Assembly (NCBI GenBank): GCA_035570275.1
Contig: DATMNI010000467.1
Location: 73,520-137,519, forward strand
Direction of reading: 5' to 3'
DNA length: 64,000 nucleotides
Origin: DATMNI01 sp035570275
GTDB lineage: Bacteria > Acidobacteriota > Terriglobia > Bryobacterales > Bryobacteraceae
Position numbers and translations under genes: made by a program. The notes beneath the pieces were generated by a model, which was not told the origin of the DNA, made no database searches, and worked only from the letters and a program-made list of their open reading frames with translations. Of the stretch, positions 8,252 to 16,589 are shown piece after piece (the first letter of the stretch is position 1; the number at the start of each line of letters is the position of its first letter).

Positions 8252-9940
8252 ATGGCAACCGCGCAAAACTTCGTGAGTGTTTCTCGCCGCCCGCCGGACG
8301 TAGAGGACTACATCGACATGTTCCGGCGCTACCGGTCGTGGCTGATCGGGCCGATGTTCGCAGGCTTGGCGATCTCCGTGGTAGTCGCGTTTCTGTATCC
8401 CAATACGTACGTGTCCTCGGCTGTATTGCGCGTCACGCCGCAGCAAATCTCAGACCGCCTGGTGCCCACCGTGGTCAATATGCAGATGCAACAGCGGCTG
8501 CAGCAGTTGCAGCAGGAAATCCTCAGCCGCGGCAGCCTGGCCGAGTTGATTGCGCGGCCGGCGCTCGACCTGTACAAGGCGGAACGGGCGCGCCTTCCGA
8601 TGGAAGACATCGTCACGGATATGCGCAACAAGGCGATTCGGATCCAGCCAGTGGAAGTGAACGCGGGGCCGGGCCGCGTCACGTCCGCATTTACCATTTC
8701 CTTCTCGTACCCGGATCGTTTCAAGGCGCAGGCAGTGGTGCGCGAACTGGTCACCAAGTTTACCGAGCAAAATGTCACCGTGCAGCACAACCAGGCCACC
8801 GCCACCAGCGAGTTTCTGAATTACGAATTGAAAGGCGCTCGGGAGAAGATGGACAAACTGGAAGCGGATATCACCAAATTCAAAGGCGAGAATCTGGGGC
8901 GCCTGCCGGAACAGTTTCAATCCAACGTGGCGCAATTGCAGTCTTTGCAGATGCAGCTTTCCAACGCCAACGAATCTCTCAGCCGCAATCAGCAGCAGAA
9001 GCTGCAGATCGAAACCCAACTTCAGAATTACAACACCCAGTTGAACTATTACACCGCTCTTGCCGACGACACCGTCACAGTTACCGGGCCGGCCCAGGTA
9101 AGGAACGAGAGACTCAACAATCTCAACCTCAAGATCATGGATGTGCAATCGCGCGTGGCCGCCATGGCGGAGATGTGGACCAAGGACCACCCCGATCTGA
9201 AGGCGGCGCAAGCGCAATTGGCGTCTCTGGAAAAACAGAAGTCCGATGCGGAGCGGGAAGACCTGGCGAATCAAACGGCCGCCGCCACGTCTCAACCCAC
9301 CGTCAAGAGGATCCCGAACCTCCAGAATATGAAAATGATCCAGGATTTGCAGGGCTCGATTGCCGTCCTGAAGACCGAGATGCAGACGATCAACCTGCAA
9401 ATGGACGATAAGATGAAGTCGGCCGCGGAGTTGAACCGGCAGATCTCCGGCTACCAGTCGCGCATCGAAAGCAGCCCGCAGTTAGAGCAGCAATATGCGG
9501 GGTTGATGCGCGATTACGGCATGGCGAAAACGACTTACGAAGAAATGTCGAAGCGCAGCGAGCAGTCCGAGACCGCCAAAGACCTGGAAGAGCACAAGGC
9601 CGGCGAGAACCTGGAAGTTCTCGACGCCGCCTCGGACCCGATGACTCCGTCGGAGCCCAACCGGCCGTACTGGGCGGCCGTCGGTACGGGCGCGGGGCTG
9701 ATGCTCGGAATCGTGCTGGCCGCGGCCAAAGAAATGAAAAACACGTCCTTGAAGAACCTGAAGGACGTACGGGCTTATACCAATCTGGCGGTGTTGAGCA
9801 GCATCCCATTGCTGGAAAACGCTCTACTGGTGAGGCGGAAGCGGCGGTTGCAATGGCTGGCGTGGTCCAGTGCGATCGTCATAGGCTCTATCGCCATGAG
9901 CGGGTCGGCTTACTATTACTATTTCGGCCACAGTACGTAA
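8252..9940 (+). CDS. Polysaccharide co-polymerase / chain-length determinant (Wzz/GumC-like)
   Basis: A 562-residue inner-membrane protein. The first membrane helix (about residues 28-50) is followed by a Wzz domain, long coiled-coil segments (about 180-260 and 290-430, rich in Gln, Leu and Lys) and a PRP-type second membrane entry (PSEPNRPYWAAVGTGAGLML near 468-487). A third hydrophobic segment lies near the C-terminus (540-560). No Walker motif is present, so it belongs to the GumC class without a fused kinase; the kinase is the separate gene at 10095. It should set chain length and bridge the export channel in the periplasm. The neighbouring export and kinase genes on the same strand support this role. 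Confidence 0.9.
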   Translation: MATAQNFVSVSRRPPDVEDYIDMFRRYRSWLIGPMFAGLAISVVVAFLYPNTYVSSAVLRVTPQQISDRLVPTVVNMQMQQRLQQLQQEILSRGSLAELIARPALDLYKAERARLPMEDIVTDMRNKAIRIQPVEVNAGPGRVTSAFTISFSYPDRFKAQAVVRELVTKFTEQNVTVQHNQATATSEFLNYELKGAREKMDKLEADITKFKGENLGRLPEQFQSNVAQLQSLQMQLSNANESLSRNQQQKLQIETQLQNYNTQLNYYTALADDTVTVTGPAQVRNERLNNLNLKIMDVQSRVAAMAEMWTKDHPDLKAAQAQLASLEKQKSDAEREDLANQTAAATSQPTVKRIPNLQNMKMIQDLQGSIAVLKTEMQTINLQMDDKMKSAAELNRQISGYQSRIESSPQLEQQYAGLMRDYGMAKTTYEEMSKRSEQSETAKDLEEHKAGENLEVLDAASDPMTPSEPNRPYWAAVGTGAGLMLGIVLAAAKEMKNTSLKNLKDVRAYTNLAVLSSIPLLENALLVRRKRRLQWLAWSSAIVIGSIAMSGSAYYYYFGHST

Positions 9941-10094
9941 GGCCCGCTTGCTGACGCGCGCGGCTCGGAGGGGCTTCGGAGCTGCGCGGGAAGCGGTTCA
10001 GAGCCGTGACCGTGAGGGGAGCGGTGGCTTCAGAAACCAGTGGTCAAACTAGTGGGCAAACCAGGGGGCGAACCCAGGGAGCAGTGGAGAAACA

Positions 10095-10988
10095 ATGAGT
10101 CGAGTTCATGACGCTTTACGCCGCGCAGAGGGTACCGTGCCGCCGGAGGAGGAACCTCAGGTTCCGGTTAGCATACCGCCTTTGAGTCCGGAGGTCCGGT
10201 TCAGGGATTCGCAGGCGTTTAGCACTGGTCCCGGCGCTGCGAACGGAGTGCCGCTCCGGCTCAACATTCACCCGGCTATGCTGAGCGAGGTGGTGATGGT
10301 GCCGTTTTCACCGGCGCCCGAATCCCATCTGCTGGATCTGAACAACTCCCACGAAACACCGGCGGAGGAGTTCCGCACGCTGCGCACCCGGCTCAACCAT
10401 CTGCAGACGCTGCAGCCGCTCCACACGGTCATCGTAACCAGCCCCTCGCCCGCGGAGGGGAAGACGTTCACCGCGGTCAACCTCGCCCTGGCCCATGCCC
10501 ACCTCGCCGAGAGCTCGGTGCTGCTGGGCGATTTCGACCTTCGACGGCCCATTATTCACAACCTGTTTCAGATCGACCGGGCTCCCGGGCTTTCGGACTT
10601 TCTGACGGGCCAGTGCACGTTTCCTCAGGCGCTGCGCCGCCTGGAGGGCATGAACTTGTACGTGCTACCGGCTGGCACGCCGGTGAAGAATCCCCTGGAA
10701 CTGTTGAACATGCGGCAGGCGAAACTGTTGTTCGAGGATCTGCCCAGGAGTTTCAACTGGGCCATCTTCGACACCCCGCCGCTGCTGTTCTCGGCGGATG
10801 CCAACTTGCTGTCCACGGCGGCTGACGGCACGATCCTGGTGGTCAAAATCGGCTCCACCACCTTTGATAACGTGACTCGCGCCATGCAATCGTTGTGCGA
10901 GAACAACGTGCTGGGGATCGTGGCCAACGGGGCCCGGGCCTCGGAGCTTTACAGCAAGTACACGTATTATTATTCGAAGGCGGAATAG
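10095..10988 (+). CDS. BY-kinase / CpsD-CapB-type tyrosine autokinase
   Basis: A 297-residue cytoplasmic ATPase of the bacterial tyrosine kinase class. Walker A TSPSPAEGKT lies at 115-124, Walker A' at LLGDFDLRRP (about 143-152) and the Walker B region at AIFDTPPLLFSA. The C-terminal tail carries a tyrosine cluster (Tyr286, 289, 291, 292 and 293), the usual autophosphorylation site. The N-terminal 60 residues are Pro-rich and probably disordered. A GGAGA site 4 bases upstream supports ATG 10095. It should act with the Wzz-like protein at 8252 to cycle polymerisation and export of an exopolysaccharide. No glycosyltransferase, flippase or polymerase genes are adjacent; the WcaJ-like initiating enzyme is encoded 12 kb away. 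Confidence 0.9.
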   Translation: MSRVHDALRRAEGTVPPEEEPQVPVSIPPLSPEVRFRDSQAFSTGPGAANGVPLRLNIHPAMLSEVVMVPFSPAPESHLLDLNNSHETPAEEFRTLRTRLNHLQTLQPLHTVIVTSPSPAEGKTFTAVNLALAHAHLAESSVLLGDFDLRRPIIHNLFQIDRAPGLSDFLTGQCTFPQALRRLEGMNLYVLPAGTPVKNPLELLNMRQAKLLFEDLPRSFNWAIFDTPPLLFSADANLLSTAADGTILVVKIGSTTFDNVTRAMQSLCENNVLGIVANGARASELYSKYTYYYSKAE

Positions 10989-10994
10989 GCGTAG

Positions 10995-11071
10995 AAGCTA
11001 TCAGCTATCAGCTTTCAGCTAAACCAGCACGGCGCGTGCGCCAGGTTCAAGCTGATCGCTGAAAGCTGATG
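10995..11071. repeat. Heptad-arm inverted repeat, copy A2 (between convergent genes)
   Basis: The left arm is AGCTATC, AGCTATC, AGCTTTC, AGCT. The core holds ACGGCGCGTGCGCCAGG, and the right arm contains GATCGCT, GAAAGCT and GATGGCT. It is the shortest full copy and occupies the gap between the convergent BY-kinase (+) and DtxR-family (-) genes. Confidence 0.85.
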
Positions 11072-11079
11072 GCTCGAAG

Positions 11080-11730
11080 CTACTCCGCTTTCACCCACAC
11101 CCTGGCGGCCACCGGGCGATCCAGCCGGACCGCGCGGCCATCGGCGGCCATATCGATGGATCCGCCGGTCGACAGCACTTGTAGCCTGACCCCGGGACGG
11201 ATGCCCTGGCTATCCAGATACTCCAGCAACTTGCGGTCGCGTTCGAAAACACTGACCACCGACAGGCATTCGCCGGCCGAAGCTTCCTCAAGCAGTTTCA
11301 GCCCCTGCTGCCGGCGCAGGCGGGGCGAGTCCATGCCTACGACATTGCCGTGCGGACACACACTGCCGGTGCCTAGCTTCTCGGCCAGCTTGCGCTCGAA
11401 ATCGGCCGATACCGCGTGCTCCAGTTGCTCCGCCTCGTCGTGAACCTTGTACCACTCCAGGCCGAAAATCTCCGTCAACATTCGTTCAATCAGGTGATGC
11501 CGGTTGATGAGGCGGTTGGCGATCTTGCGCCCGGCCGGGGTGAGGGTAATCTGCCCTTCGGGCCCTACATGGATCAAGCCATCGCGCCGCAGGCGTTTGA
11601 TCGCCATGGTGACGGCGGGAGCTGAAACGTGCAGCCAACGGGCCAAAGTGACCGCCTTTACGGTTTCCTCCTCGGACTGGGCTTCAGCGATGGCCTTGAG
11701 GTAGTTCTCTTTGGAGATGGTGATTCGCAC
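11080..11730 (-). CDS. DtxR/MntR-family metal-dependent transcriptional repressor
   Basis: A 216-residue regulator. The N-terminal winged helix (about 1-60, with TLARWLHVSAPAVTMAIKRL as the recognition region) binds DNA. The metal-binding and dimerisation domain (about 65-140) contains RHHLIERML, VHDEAEQLEHAVS and VCPHGN, matching the His, Glu and Cys ligands of DtxR. The C-terminal 70 residues form a FeoA/SH3-like domain. The protein should sense Fe(II) or Mn(II) and repress uptake genes. The Cys in CPHG favours the DtxR/IdeR-like site, but the metal cannot be decided by eye. No metal transporter gene lies next to it, so its targets are elsewhere. The next gene upstream is a secreted protein of unknown role. 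Confidence 0.92.
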   Translation of the reverse strand: MRITISKENYLKAIAEAQSEEETVKAVTLARWLHVSAPAVTMAIKRLRRDGLIHVGPEGQITLTPAGRKIANRLINRHHLIERMLTEIFGLEWYKVHDEAEQLEHAVSADFERKLAEKLGTGSVCPHGNVVGMDSPRLRRQQGLKLLEEASAGECLSVVSVFERDRKLLEYLDSQGIRPGVRLQVLSTGGSIDMAADGRAVRLDRPVAARVWVKAE

Positions 11731-11747
11731 GTTGGTTGGTGCCGGCG

Positions 11748-12926
11748 CTACTGGCCGGGATACTGCGGTTCTTCGAACGTCTTTCCGTCGAACCAGAAGG
11801 TGCGTTCGTCGATCGTGACGGCTTCTCCGGCCATCCCCTCACCGGACAGGCGCACACGAAAGGCGCCGGTCTTGAGCTGTGCCAGGTGGACGCGCGCGAC
11901 TGTCGGGAGCGTACCCGGCGCCAGTTTGCGCGCGTTGGGCAGGGAGGTCTGCCCCAGGTCGCGTGCCGCCTCGAAGCTGCCGTTAGCCGCCGCATAACCG
12001 GTGAGTTCGCTCCAGGCCAGCGTGACCTTGCGGTAAGCGCGGTCCACGCGAAAGCGGACGTCGTAGTTTCCGCGGGCCGCGGCAATGCGCTTCTGCATGC
12101 CGGGGTCGCTTCGAATGCGCTCCTCGACATACTTGAGATCCATTTGCGGATGATACAAAGTCGGCGTTCCGGCGGCGTTGGTGAAGGCGTCGTTTCGATT
12201 TTGTGCGGTATCGTGGATTTCCGCGTCGAGCTCCACTTCCTCGGAAAACGCTCCGCATATTCCCGGCGCCGCGGCCGCCTGCTGCAGTTTCGCCATCAGA
12301 GACTTCGCCGACGGGAGATTTAGCGTGGTCACCGTGAGCTGACGCGCGCCATGCAGAGCGGATGTGGATAGGGCAATCTTCGTCAGCGGCTCGGCTGAAA
12401 CGAAGAGGCCGCTGTGCCGCCAGGTCTCGAGCGAACGGAACGCCGGCTGGGCGGCCACGATTGCGGCAAGATCCCGGCGGGAAGTATAAATCTCGCTTCC
12501 GACCGTCCGCAGTCCGGGCTCTTCCCGAAACACCAGCGGCAAAGCGGCATTCAACCGCCCGGCGATGTCGAGCATCCAACTCTTCGCCAGGCTCGCCGAA
12601 GCGGCATCCGAGGGCTTCTTCAAGGTTACCCGGGTGCGATCTTCGGGTGATTCGAACACCGCCCACATCTCGTGCCAGACTTCGAAGTGCTGGTTCGGGG
12701 CAATCTCCGGGAAGGCAATCTGCCGCTTGCGCCCAACCTGTTCATCGTAGAAGCCGTCCAGGCGATCCAGCGCGGCGGCGTACGTCATCGGAGTGACGAA
12801 GGTGGTAGTAATCAGAACTTCAGGCCCGCTGGCCGGTGGCGTTTGCGCCACTCCCGGAATTACGCAGCCGGCCAGAGCCAGAGACAGCGGCATTGCTCGT
12901 TTGAGACCACGCATTCGAGCCCTCAC
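11748..12926 (-). CDS. Exported protein of unknown function
   Basis: A 392-residue protein that I do not recognise. It begins with a positively charged signal peptide (MRARMRGLKRAMPLSLALAGCVIPGVAQ); the Cys at LAGC fits a lipobox, so it may be a lipoprotein. The body has a Trp-rich segment (HFEVWHEMWAVFESPED near 80-95) and a C-terminal beta-rich half. No catalytic motif is obvious. It lies between the DtxR-family regulator and a methyltransferase gene, all read on the minus strand with 10-17 bp gaps, so the three may be one transcript. The start could also be the internal Met at residue 5 or 12. Confidence 0.7.
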   Translation of the reverse strand: MRARMRGLKRAMPLSLALAGCVIPGVAQTPPASGPEVLITTTFVTPMTYAAALDRLDGFYDEQVGRKRQIAFPEIAPNQHFEVWHEMWAVFESPEDRTRVTLKKPSDAASASLAKSWMLDIAGRLNAALPLVFREEPGLRTVGSEIYTSRRDLAAIVAAQPAFRSLETWRHSGLFVSAEPLTKIALSTSALHGARQLTVTTLNLPSAKSLMAKLQQAAAAPGICGAFSEEVELDAEIHDTAQNRNDAFTNAAGTPTLYHPQMDLKYVEERIRSDPGMQKRIAAARGNYDVRFRVDRAYRKVTLAWSELTGYAAANGSFEAARDLGQTSLPNARKLAPGTLPTVARVHLAQLKTGAFRVRLSGEGMAGEAVTIDERTFWFDGKTFEEPQYPGQ

Positions 12927-12936
12927 TTTCGGGCGC

Positions 12937-13638
12937 TCACTTTCGGGCCACCAGCTTTTGCGCCACCATGACGCGCGAGGGGTAAAAAGTCTGGTGGACC
13001 ACTTGATCCCGAAGAATCTTAAACCGTACCGACTCGATCAACTCCGGCACCCGCCGCTCCACCTGGCGGCCCCAGAACGCGGGCGCCACTTTTCCCAGGA
13101 CCTTGTAGATCGCGTTGAACATGGCCGTATTTTGCCCGATCAGCACCAGCGTCAGGTTGCCATGGTCGCGCAGGACACGGCGGAACTCTCCCAAGGTGGT
13201 CACAATGTCCTCGGCCGAAAGCAGCTCCAGAAGATAACAGCAGAAAACCGCGTCGAAGGACTCGGCGCGGAACGGCATGTGCCGGGCGTCCACCGCCTGG
13301 CAGTGGGTTTGCGCGTGCGGAAATTTCCGCCGCGCGACCCTCTGAGTCCGCGCCGCCATGTTGGACGAAAGATCCACGCCGATGGTAGTGCCGTTCCCGT
13401 TGGCGCGGACCAGTCTGCGGAACATCTCGCCCGATCCGGTGGCCACTTCCAGCACTTTCATGCCGTCGCGAATGTCCGACGCCCCCAGAGCCCATCGGTG
13501 AGCCCGGGAGTGAAACAGCATGGTGGAGACTGGATACACGCCCGCCAGCCGGTCGTAGACGCGCTGGGTACGCTGGGCCAGCGTTGCCGGCAGCCCGTTG
13601 ACAGGCCAGACGCCGCCGGATTCTTCCACTTGGTTCAA
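12937..13638 (-). CDS. Class I SAM-dependent methyltransferase
   Basis: A small methyltransferase of the UbiE/Methyltransf_11 type. Motif I is VLEVATGSGEMFRRLV, the acidic end of strand 2 is GVDLSSNM, motif II is VDARHMPFRAESFDAVFCCYLLELL, and a GEFRRVLRDHGNLTLVL strand follows. The frame stays open for another 234 bases upstream, but that would overlap the LytS gene and read nonsense sequence. I place the start at TTG 13638, just after a GAGGAGAG site (233 residues); GTG 13629 is an alternative. The acceptor is unknown; a lipid or quinone precursor is one possibility given the family. It follows the LytS-type kinase by 37 bp on the same strand. Confidence 0.8.
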   Translation of the reverse strand: MNQVEESGGVWPVNGLPATLAQRTQRVYDRLAGVYPVSTMLFHSRAHRWALGASDIRDGMKVLEVATGSGEMFRRLVRANGNGTTIGVDLSSNMAARTQRVARRKFPHAQTHCQAVDARHMPFRAESFDAVFCCYLLELLSAEDIVTTLGEFRRVLRDHGNLTLVLIGQNTAMFNAIYKVLGKVAPAFWGRQVERRVPELIESVRFKILRDQVVHQTFYPSRVMVAQKLVARK

Positions 13639-13675
13639 GGTCTCTCCTCGTGAAGCCGGGCTTGTGACACCGGGC

Positions 13676-14986
13676 TCATGACACAGCCGCCAGTGCGCTT
13701 TGCAGTTCCGGCAATTCAATCTGTATGCGGGTGCCGTTACCCGGCTGACTGTCGATCCACATGCGGTACTCGTTCCCAAACAGCACCTGCAGGCGCTCGT
13801 GTACGTTGCTGACGCCGATGCCCTGATGGAGCAGCGTAGCCAGTTTGGTCTCCGGTATGCCGACCCCGTCATCCTCCACCAGCAAATGCAGCCTGGGCCC
13901 GGCGCGGCTGGTCCGTATGCGGATAATGCCTCCCTCCACCTTGCTGCTCAAACCGTGCTTGATCGAATTTTCTACCAGCGGCTGCAACAGCATGCTTGGC
14001 ACGAGCATGTCCAGTGTATCTTCGGCGACGTCCTTTTCGAAGCGCAGTTTGTCGCCGAAGCGGACCACCTCAATGGCCAGGTAATCCTCGATGAAACTCA
14101 GTTCGTCGCGGAGGGTGCTGAAGTTTTCGTGTTTACGCAGCAGCCGGCGGAGCACCTTGGAAAGCCGCACCACCATCACCCGCGCCTGGTTGGGATCGGT
14201 GCGGATCAACGAGGAAACCGAATTCAGCGTGTTGAACAGAAAGTGCGGATTGATCTGGCTGGTCAGGGCCGCCAGGCGGGCTTCCACCAGCAGCCGCGCC
14301 TGTTCTTCCAGTTTCTTCTCGTTGCGCGTGTTGTTCCAGATTTTCAGCGGGATGGCGACGGCGAACAGCGTGGTGGCATAAATCGCGATTACCATCGGCA
14401 CCTGGGGATGCGGCCCGGCAGGCTGAAGGTAGAAAACCTCCTTTCGGGAGTTGAATAATTCACCCATGGTCGTCCGCAGGAATTCGGCAACCAGCACCAC
14501 CGCGATGAAGACCAGGTGAAAGGAAGTTGTACGATAGTCGCGCTCCCGGAAGAAGCGGTAGATGCTCAGGTCGGGGGCAGGCGAAAACCTCCAGATCTCC
14601 TCGGAATCGGGGGCAAAGTCGCGCAGCAATCCGCCCAGCACGCCGACGCCCGCCAGCAGCGGCATGGTCAGGTGTTCGTGGCCGAACATGGCAGGCACGG
14701 ATATTAGCACTCCGGAGCACAGGCCGGTTACGTACCCGCCCAGAATTCCCGCGAGCAGGCTGCCTTCCAGACCCAGGTCAGCCGCGGGGTAGTCTCCGGT
14801 GAACACCCGGATGGCCACGCCGGCGCCGAAAGCGCTGGACAGCCAGAACGAAAGCGCGGCCCGCTGGTGGAGCGTTCGCGTCTCCCGCATCAGCATGGAT
14901 TTGAAGCTGTTCGATCTTGCCAGCAGGCTCGCGATCGAGGCCATGGCGGCAAGCTTCACCAGCAGCGGAAAGTAGCTGTCGAGCAT
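13676..14986 (-). CDS. LytS/YehU-family sensor histidine kinase
   Basis: A 436-residue membrane kinase. The N-terminal half (about 1-205) carries five or six hydrophobic helices similar to the 5TM-LYT sensor. A short coiled coil is followed by the His_kinase domain with QINPHFLFNTLNSVSS (the phosphoacceptor His is in NPHF), then a HATPase domain with PLVENSIKHGLS (N box) and DDGVGIPE. Kinases of this class normally signal to a LytTR-type regulator encoded next to them, but none is present; the divergent neighbour is ribA and the next gene on the strand is a methyltransferase. The kinase is therefore an orphan in this window. It may respond to membrane potential or small molecules as LytS does, but this is family inference only. 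Confidence 0.92.
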   Translation of the reverse strand: MLDSYFPLLVKLAAMASIASLLARSNSFKSMLMRETRTLHQRAALSFWLSSAFGAGVAIRVFTGDYPAADLGLEGSLLAGILGGYVTGLCSGVLISVPAMFGHEHLTMPLLAGVGVLGGLLRDFAPDSEEIWRFSPAPDLSIYRFFRERDYRTTSFHLVFIAVVLVAEFLRTTMGELFNSRKEVFYLQPAGPHPQVPMVIAIYATTLFAVAIPLKIWNNTRNEKKLEEQARLLVEARLAALTSQINPHFLFNTLNSVSSLIRTDPNQARVMVVRLSKVLRRLLRKHENFSTLRDELSFIEDYLAIEVVRFGDKLRFEKDVAEDTLDMLVPSMLLQPLVENSIKHGLSSKVEGGIIRIRTSRAGPRLHLLVEDDGVGIPETKLATLLHQGIGVSNVHERLQVLFGNEYRMWIDSQPGNGTRIQIELPELQSALAAVS

Positions 14987-15003
14987 TTGGTGCTGGAAGC
15001 CAT

Positions 15004-15009
15004 TATAAT
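15004..15009 (+). promoter_or_regulatory. Likely -10 element of ribA
   Basis: A perfect TATAAT lies 30 bases before the ribA ATG and immediately beyond the divergent LytS start. No good TTGACA is found at the ideal spacing, so the assignment rests on the -10 alone. Confidence 0.4.
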
Positions 15010-15038
15010 AGAAGCACTAAGGTTCCTAATAGTTGAGC

Positions 15039-15653
15039 ATGAACAACGCCCCCGCGCTGCAGCTTGTCAAGGTGGCTGAAGCGGACTTTCCAAGCGAATT
15101 CGGCTACTTCCGGATCTACGGTTTTCAGGCCCGCTCCGCCATGCGGGTGGAGGAGGCCGTGGCGCTGAAAATGGGAGATTTGGCCGGTACTCCGCCGCTG
15201 GTCCGGATCCACTCCCAGTGTCTGACCGGCGACGTTTTCCACAGCCTGCGCTGCGATTGCCGGGCGCAACTGGAGTTGGCGCTGAACATGATCGCCAAGG
15301 AAGGCCGCGGTTTGTTGATCTACGAACATCAGGAGGGGCGTGGAATCGGCCTGCTGAACAAACTGCGCGCCTACGAACTGCAGGATCACGGCGCCGATAC
15401 CGTCGAAGCCAATGAGCGCCTGGGTTTCGATTCCGATCTGCGCCACTACGAGATTCCGGGCGCCGTTCTCCAGTATTTTAGACTGCAGGCGATCCGCCTG
15501 ATGTCCAACAATCCTGAAAAGGTGGAAGCCGTGGAAAACGCCGGCGTCAAGGTTGTGGAACGCGTCCCGTGTCTGGCCGACGTGCTGGAAACCCGCGAAG
15601 TCTACCTCCGCACCAAGCGTGAGAAGATGGGCCACCTGCTGGAAGATTTTTAG
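15039..15653 (+). CDS. ribA: GTP cyclohydrolase II
   Basis: A 204-residue RibA. It converts GTP to 2,5-diamino-6-ribosylamino-4(3H)-pyrimidinone 5'-phosphate, formate and diphosphate, the first step of riboflavin synthesis. The zinc site is clear: Cys61, Cys72 and Cys74 in HSQCLTGDVFHSLRCDC. The catalytic and GTP-binding segment YEHQEGRGIGLLNK is intact, and RLMSNNPEKVEA near residue 160 matches the family. It is a stand-alone RibA without a fused RibB domain. A TTG at 15033 is 10 bases from an AAGG site and could be used in place of the ATG. No other rib gene is nearby, and the gene looks monocistronic between a divergent kinase and repeat element B2. Confidence 0.95.
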   Translation: MNNAPALQLVKVAEADFPSEFGYFRIYGFQARSAMRVEEAVALKMGDLAGTPPLVRIHSQCLTGDVFHSLRCDCRAQLELALNMIAKEGRGLLIYEHQEGRGIGLLNKLRAYELQDHGADTVEANERLGFDSDLRHYEIPGAVLQYFRLQAIRLMSNNPEKVEAVENAGVKVVERVPCLADVLETREVYLRTKREKMGHLLEDF

Positions 15654-15656
15654 CGT

Positions 15657-15750
15657 TGTGGGGCAGGTTGCTAACCAAGGTTGCTGACCAGGTTGCTAAC
15701 CTGCGGCGGATTGGCAATCCGCCTCCTCCGGGCCGGATTGTTAATTCGCC
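15657..15750. repeat. Composite palindrome element B2 (one half)
   Basis: It begins with TGTGGGGC followed by three GGTTGCTRACC palindromes in a row and the GGCGGATTGGCAATCCGCC hairpin. It ends with a diverged GGCCGGATTGTTAATTCGCC copy that contributes the 3' end of the small gene at 15741. The mirror-image TGTGGGGC end is missing. Confidence 0.8.
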
Positions 15751-15917
15751 TTTTCCTCTTCGATGCGTGTGAGGCGTCGGTCATGAATCTCGGCGATGCG
15801 CGCCAGGGCGCGAATGTTCTCGGCGTCCACCTGCACGTCGTGAGTCAGTAGTTCGATAGTCTGGGTGAGCGCTTCGTGCCGCCCGGTAAGGCGTTCCAGG
15901 CGTTCGTCGATGGTCAT
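15741..15917 (-). CDS. Small coiled-coil protein (58 residues)
   Basis: A short gene with ATG 15917 and TAA 15743. The product starts MTIDERLERLTGRHEAL and continues with QTIELLTHDVQVDAENI, then ARIAEIHDRRLTRIEEEKAN at the C-terminus. Leu, Ile and Val fall on a heptad pattern along its whole length, so it should form a coiled coil. I recall similar very short MTIEERLERLT-type proteins in acidobacteria and cyanobacteria, with no known role; this is memory and not a search. Its last codons are supplied by a diverged copy of the repeat B palindrome, which suggests the repeat landed at or in its 3' end. It is convergent with ribA. Confidence 0.6.
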   Translation of the reverse strand: MTIDERLERLTGRHEALTQTIELLTHDVQVDAENIRALARIAEIHDRRLTRIEEEKAN

Positions 15918-16033
15918 GGCCGGTGACGCTTCTTCATCTTACCGCACCCGGAGAAGCCGGACTTTGACTGCCGTTGGCCCGCCTTTTTGAGGGATATTGT
16001 AAACATTGAAGACCCGAATATCTTGATATCGGC

Positions 16034-16039
16034 TATAAT
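16034..16039 (+). promoter_or_regulatory. Likely -10 element of the c-type cytochrome gene
   Basis: TATAAT lies 30 bases before ATG 16069. A TTGAAG at 16006-16011 is too far (22-base spacer) for a canonical sigma-70 pair, so only the -10 is proposed. Confidence 0.4.
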
Positions 16040-16068
16040 CAAGACGACGCTCGAAAGGGGCGCCGCTT

Positions 16069-16554
16069 ATGATCTGGATAGTACTTCTGATGGCGCAGGC
16101 CGCCGTTCCGTCGCAGACCGACCGGGGCCAGGCGGTCTTCATGGATTCTCAAAAAGGCTGTGTTACCTGTCACGCGTTGAAAGGCCAGGGCACGGCGGTC
16201 GGGCCGGACCTTACGGGGATCGGCCGGCTGGCTCCAGCGGCGATTGCGATGGGGGTGCGCTCCACCGCCACTCAATACGTGCAGAATGTGACGCTGAAAT
16301 CCGGGCAGTTTTTCCCGGCGATGCCCGGCAAGAAGGACGAAAAGGGACTTTCGCTTTATGACCTTTCCAAAATGCCTCCGGAACTGCAGGTGGTACCGCA
16401 GTCCGACATCGCGTCCATGTCCGGCAGTGATAAATGGAGGCACCCGCCGGCTTCCGGCAAACTGACGGACCAGGAAATCGCCGATGTGATCGCGTACGTC
16501 CGCTACGCGGCTACCGGGACGAAGAAGGCAGTGGACCCGGGGGAAGTAAAGTAA
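16069..16554 (+). CDS. c-type cytochrome, single heme
   Basis: A 161-residue protein with a short hydrophobic leader (MIWIVLLMAQAAVPS) for export and a heme-attachment motif CVTCH at residues 31-35. The region after it (GQGTAVGPDLTGIGRLAP) matches class I cytochromes c. Candidate Met ligands occur in FFPAMPGKK, KMPPEL and ASMSGS. The C-terminal helix DQEIADVIAYVRYAA is the usual last helix of the fold. It should carry electrons in the periplasm. An AAAGGGG site 8 bases upstream supports ATG 16069. No oxidase or dehydrogenase gene is adjacent, so its partner is unknown. Confidence 0.85.
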   Translation: MIWIVLLMAQAAVPSQTDRGQAVFMDSQKGCVTCHALKGQGTAVGPDLTGIGRLAPAAIAMGVRSTATQYVQNVTLKSGQFFPAMPGKKDEKGLSLYDLSKMPPELQVVPQSDIASMSGSDKWRHPPASGKLTDQEIADVIAYVRYAATGTKKAVDPGEVK

Positions 16555-16565
16555 AGTAGGTAAGA

Positions 16566-16589
16566 AACACAGGCAAGAATGCCCGTGTT
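16566..16589. terminator. Hairpin between convergent cytochrome and methyltransferase genes
   Basis: AACAC-A-GGCA, loop AGAA, TGCC-C-GTGTT forms a 9-bp stem with one mismatch. It lies exactly between the two convergent stops. There is no T run on either side, so termination is inferred from position. Confidence 0.4.
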
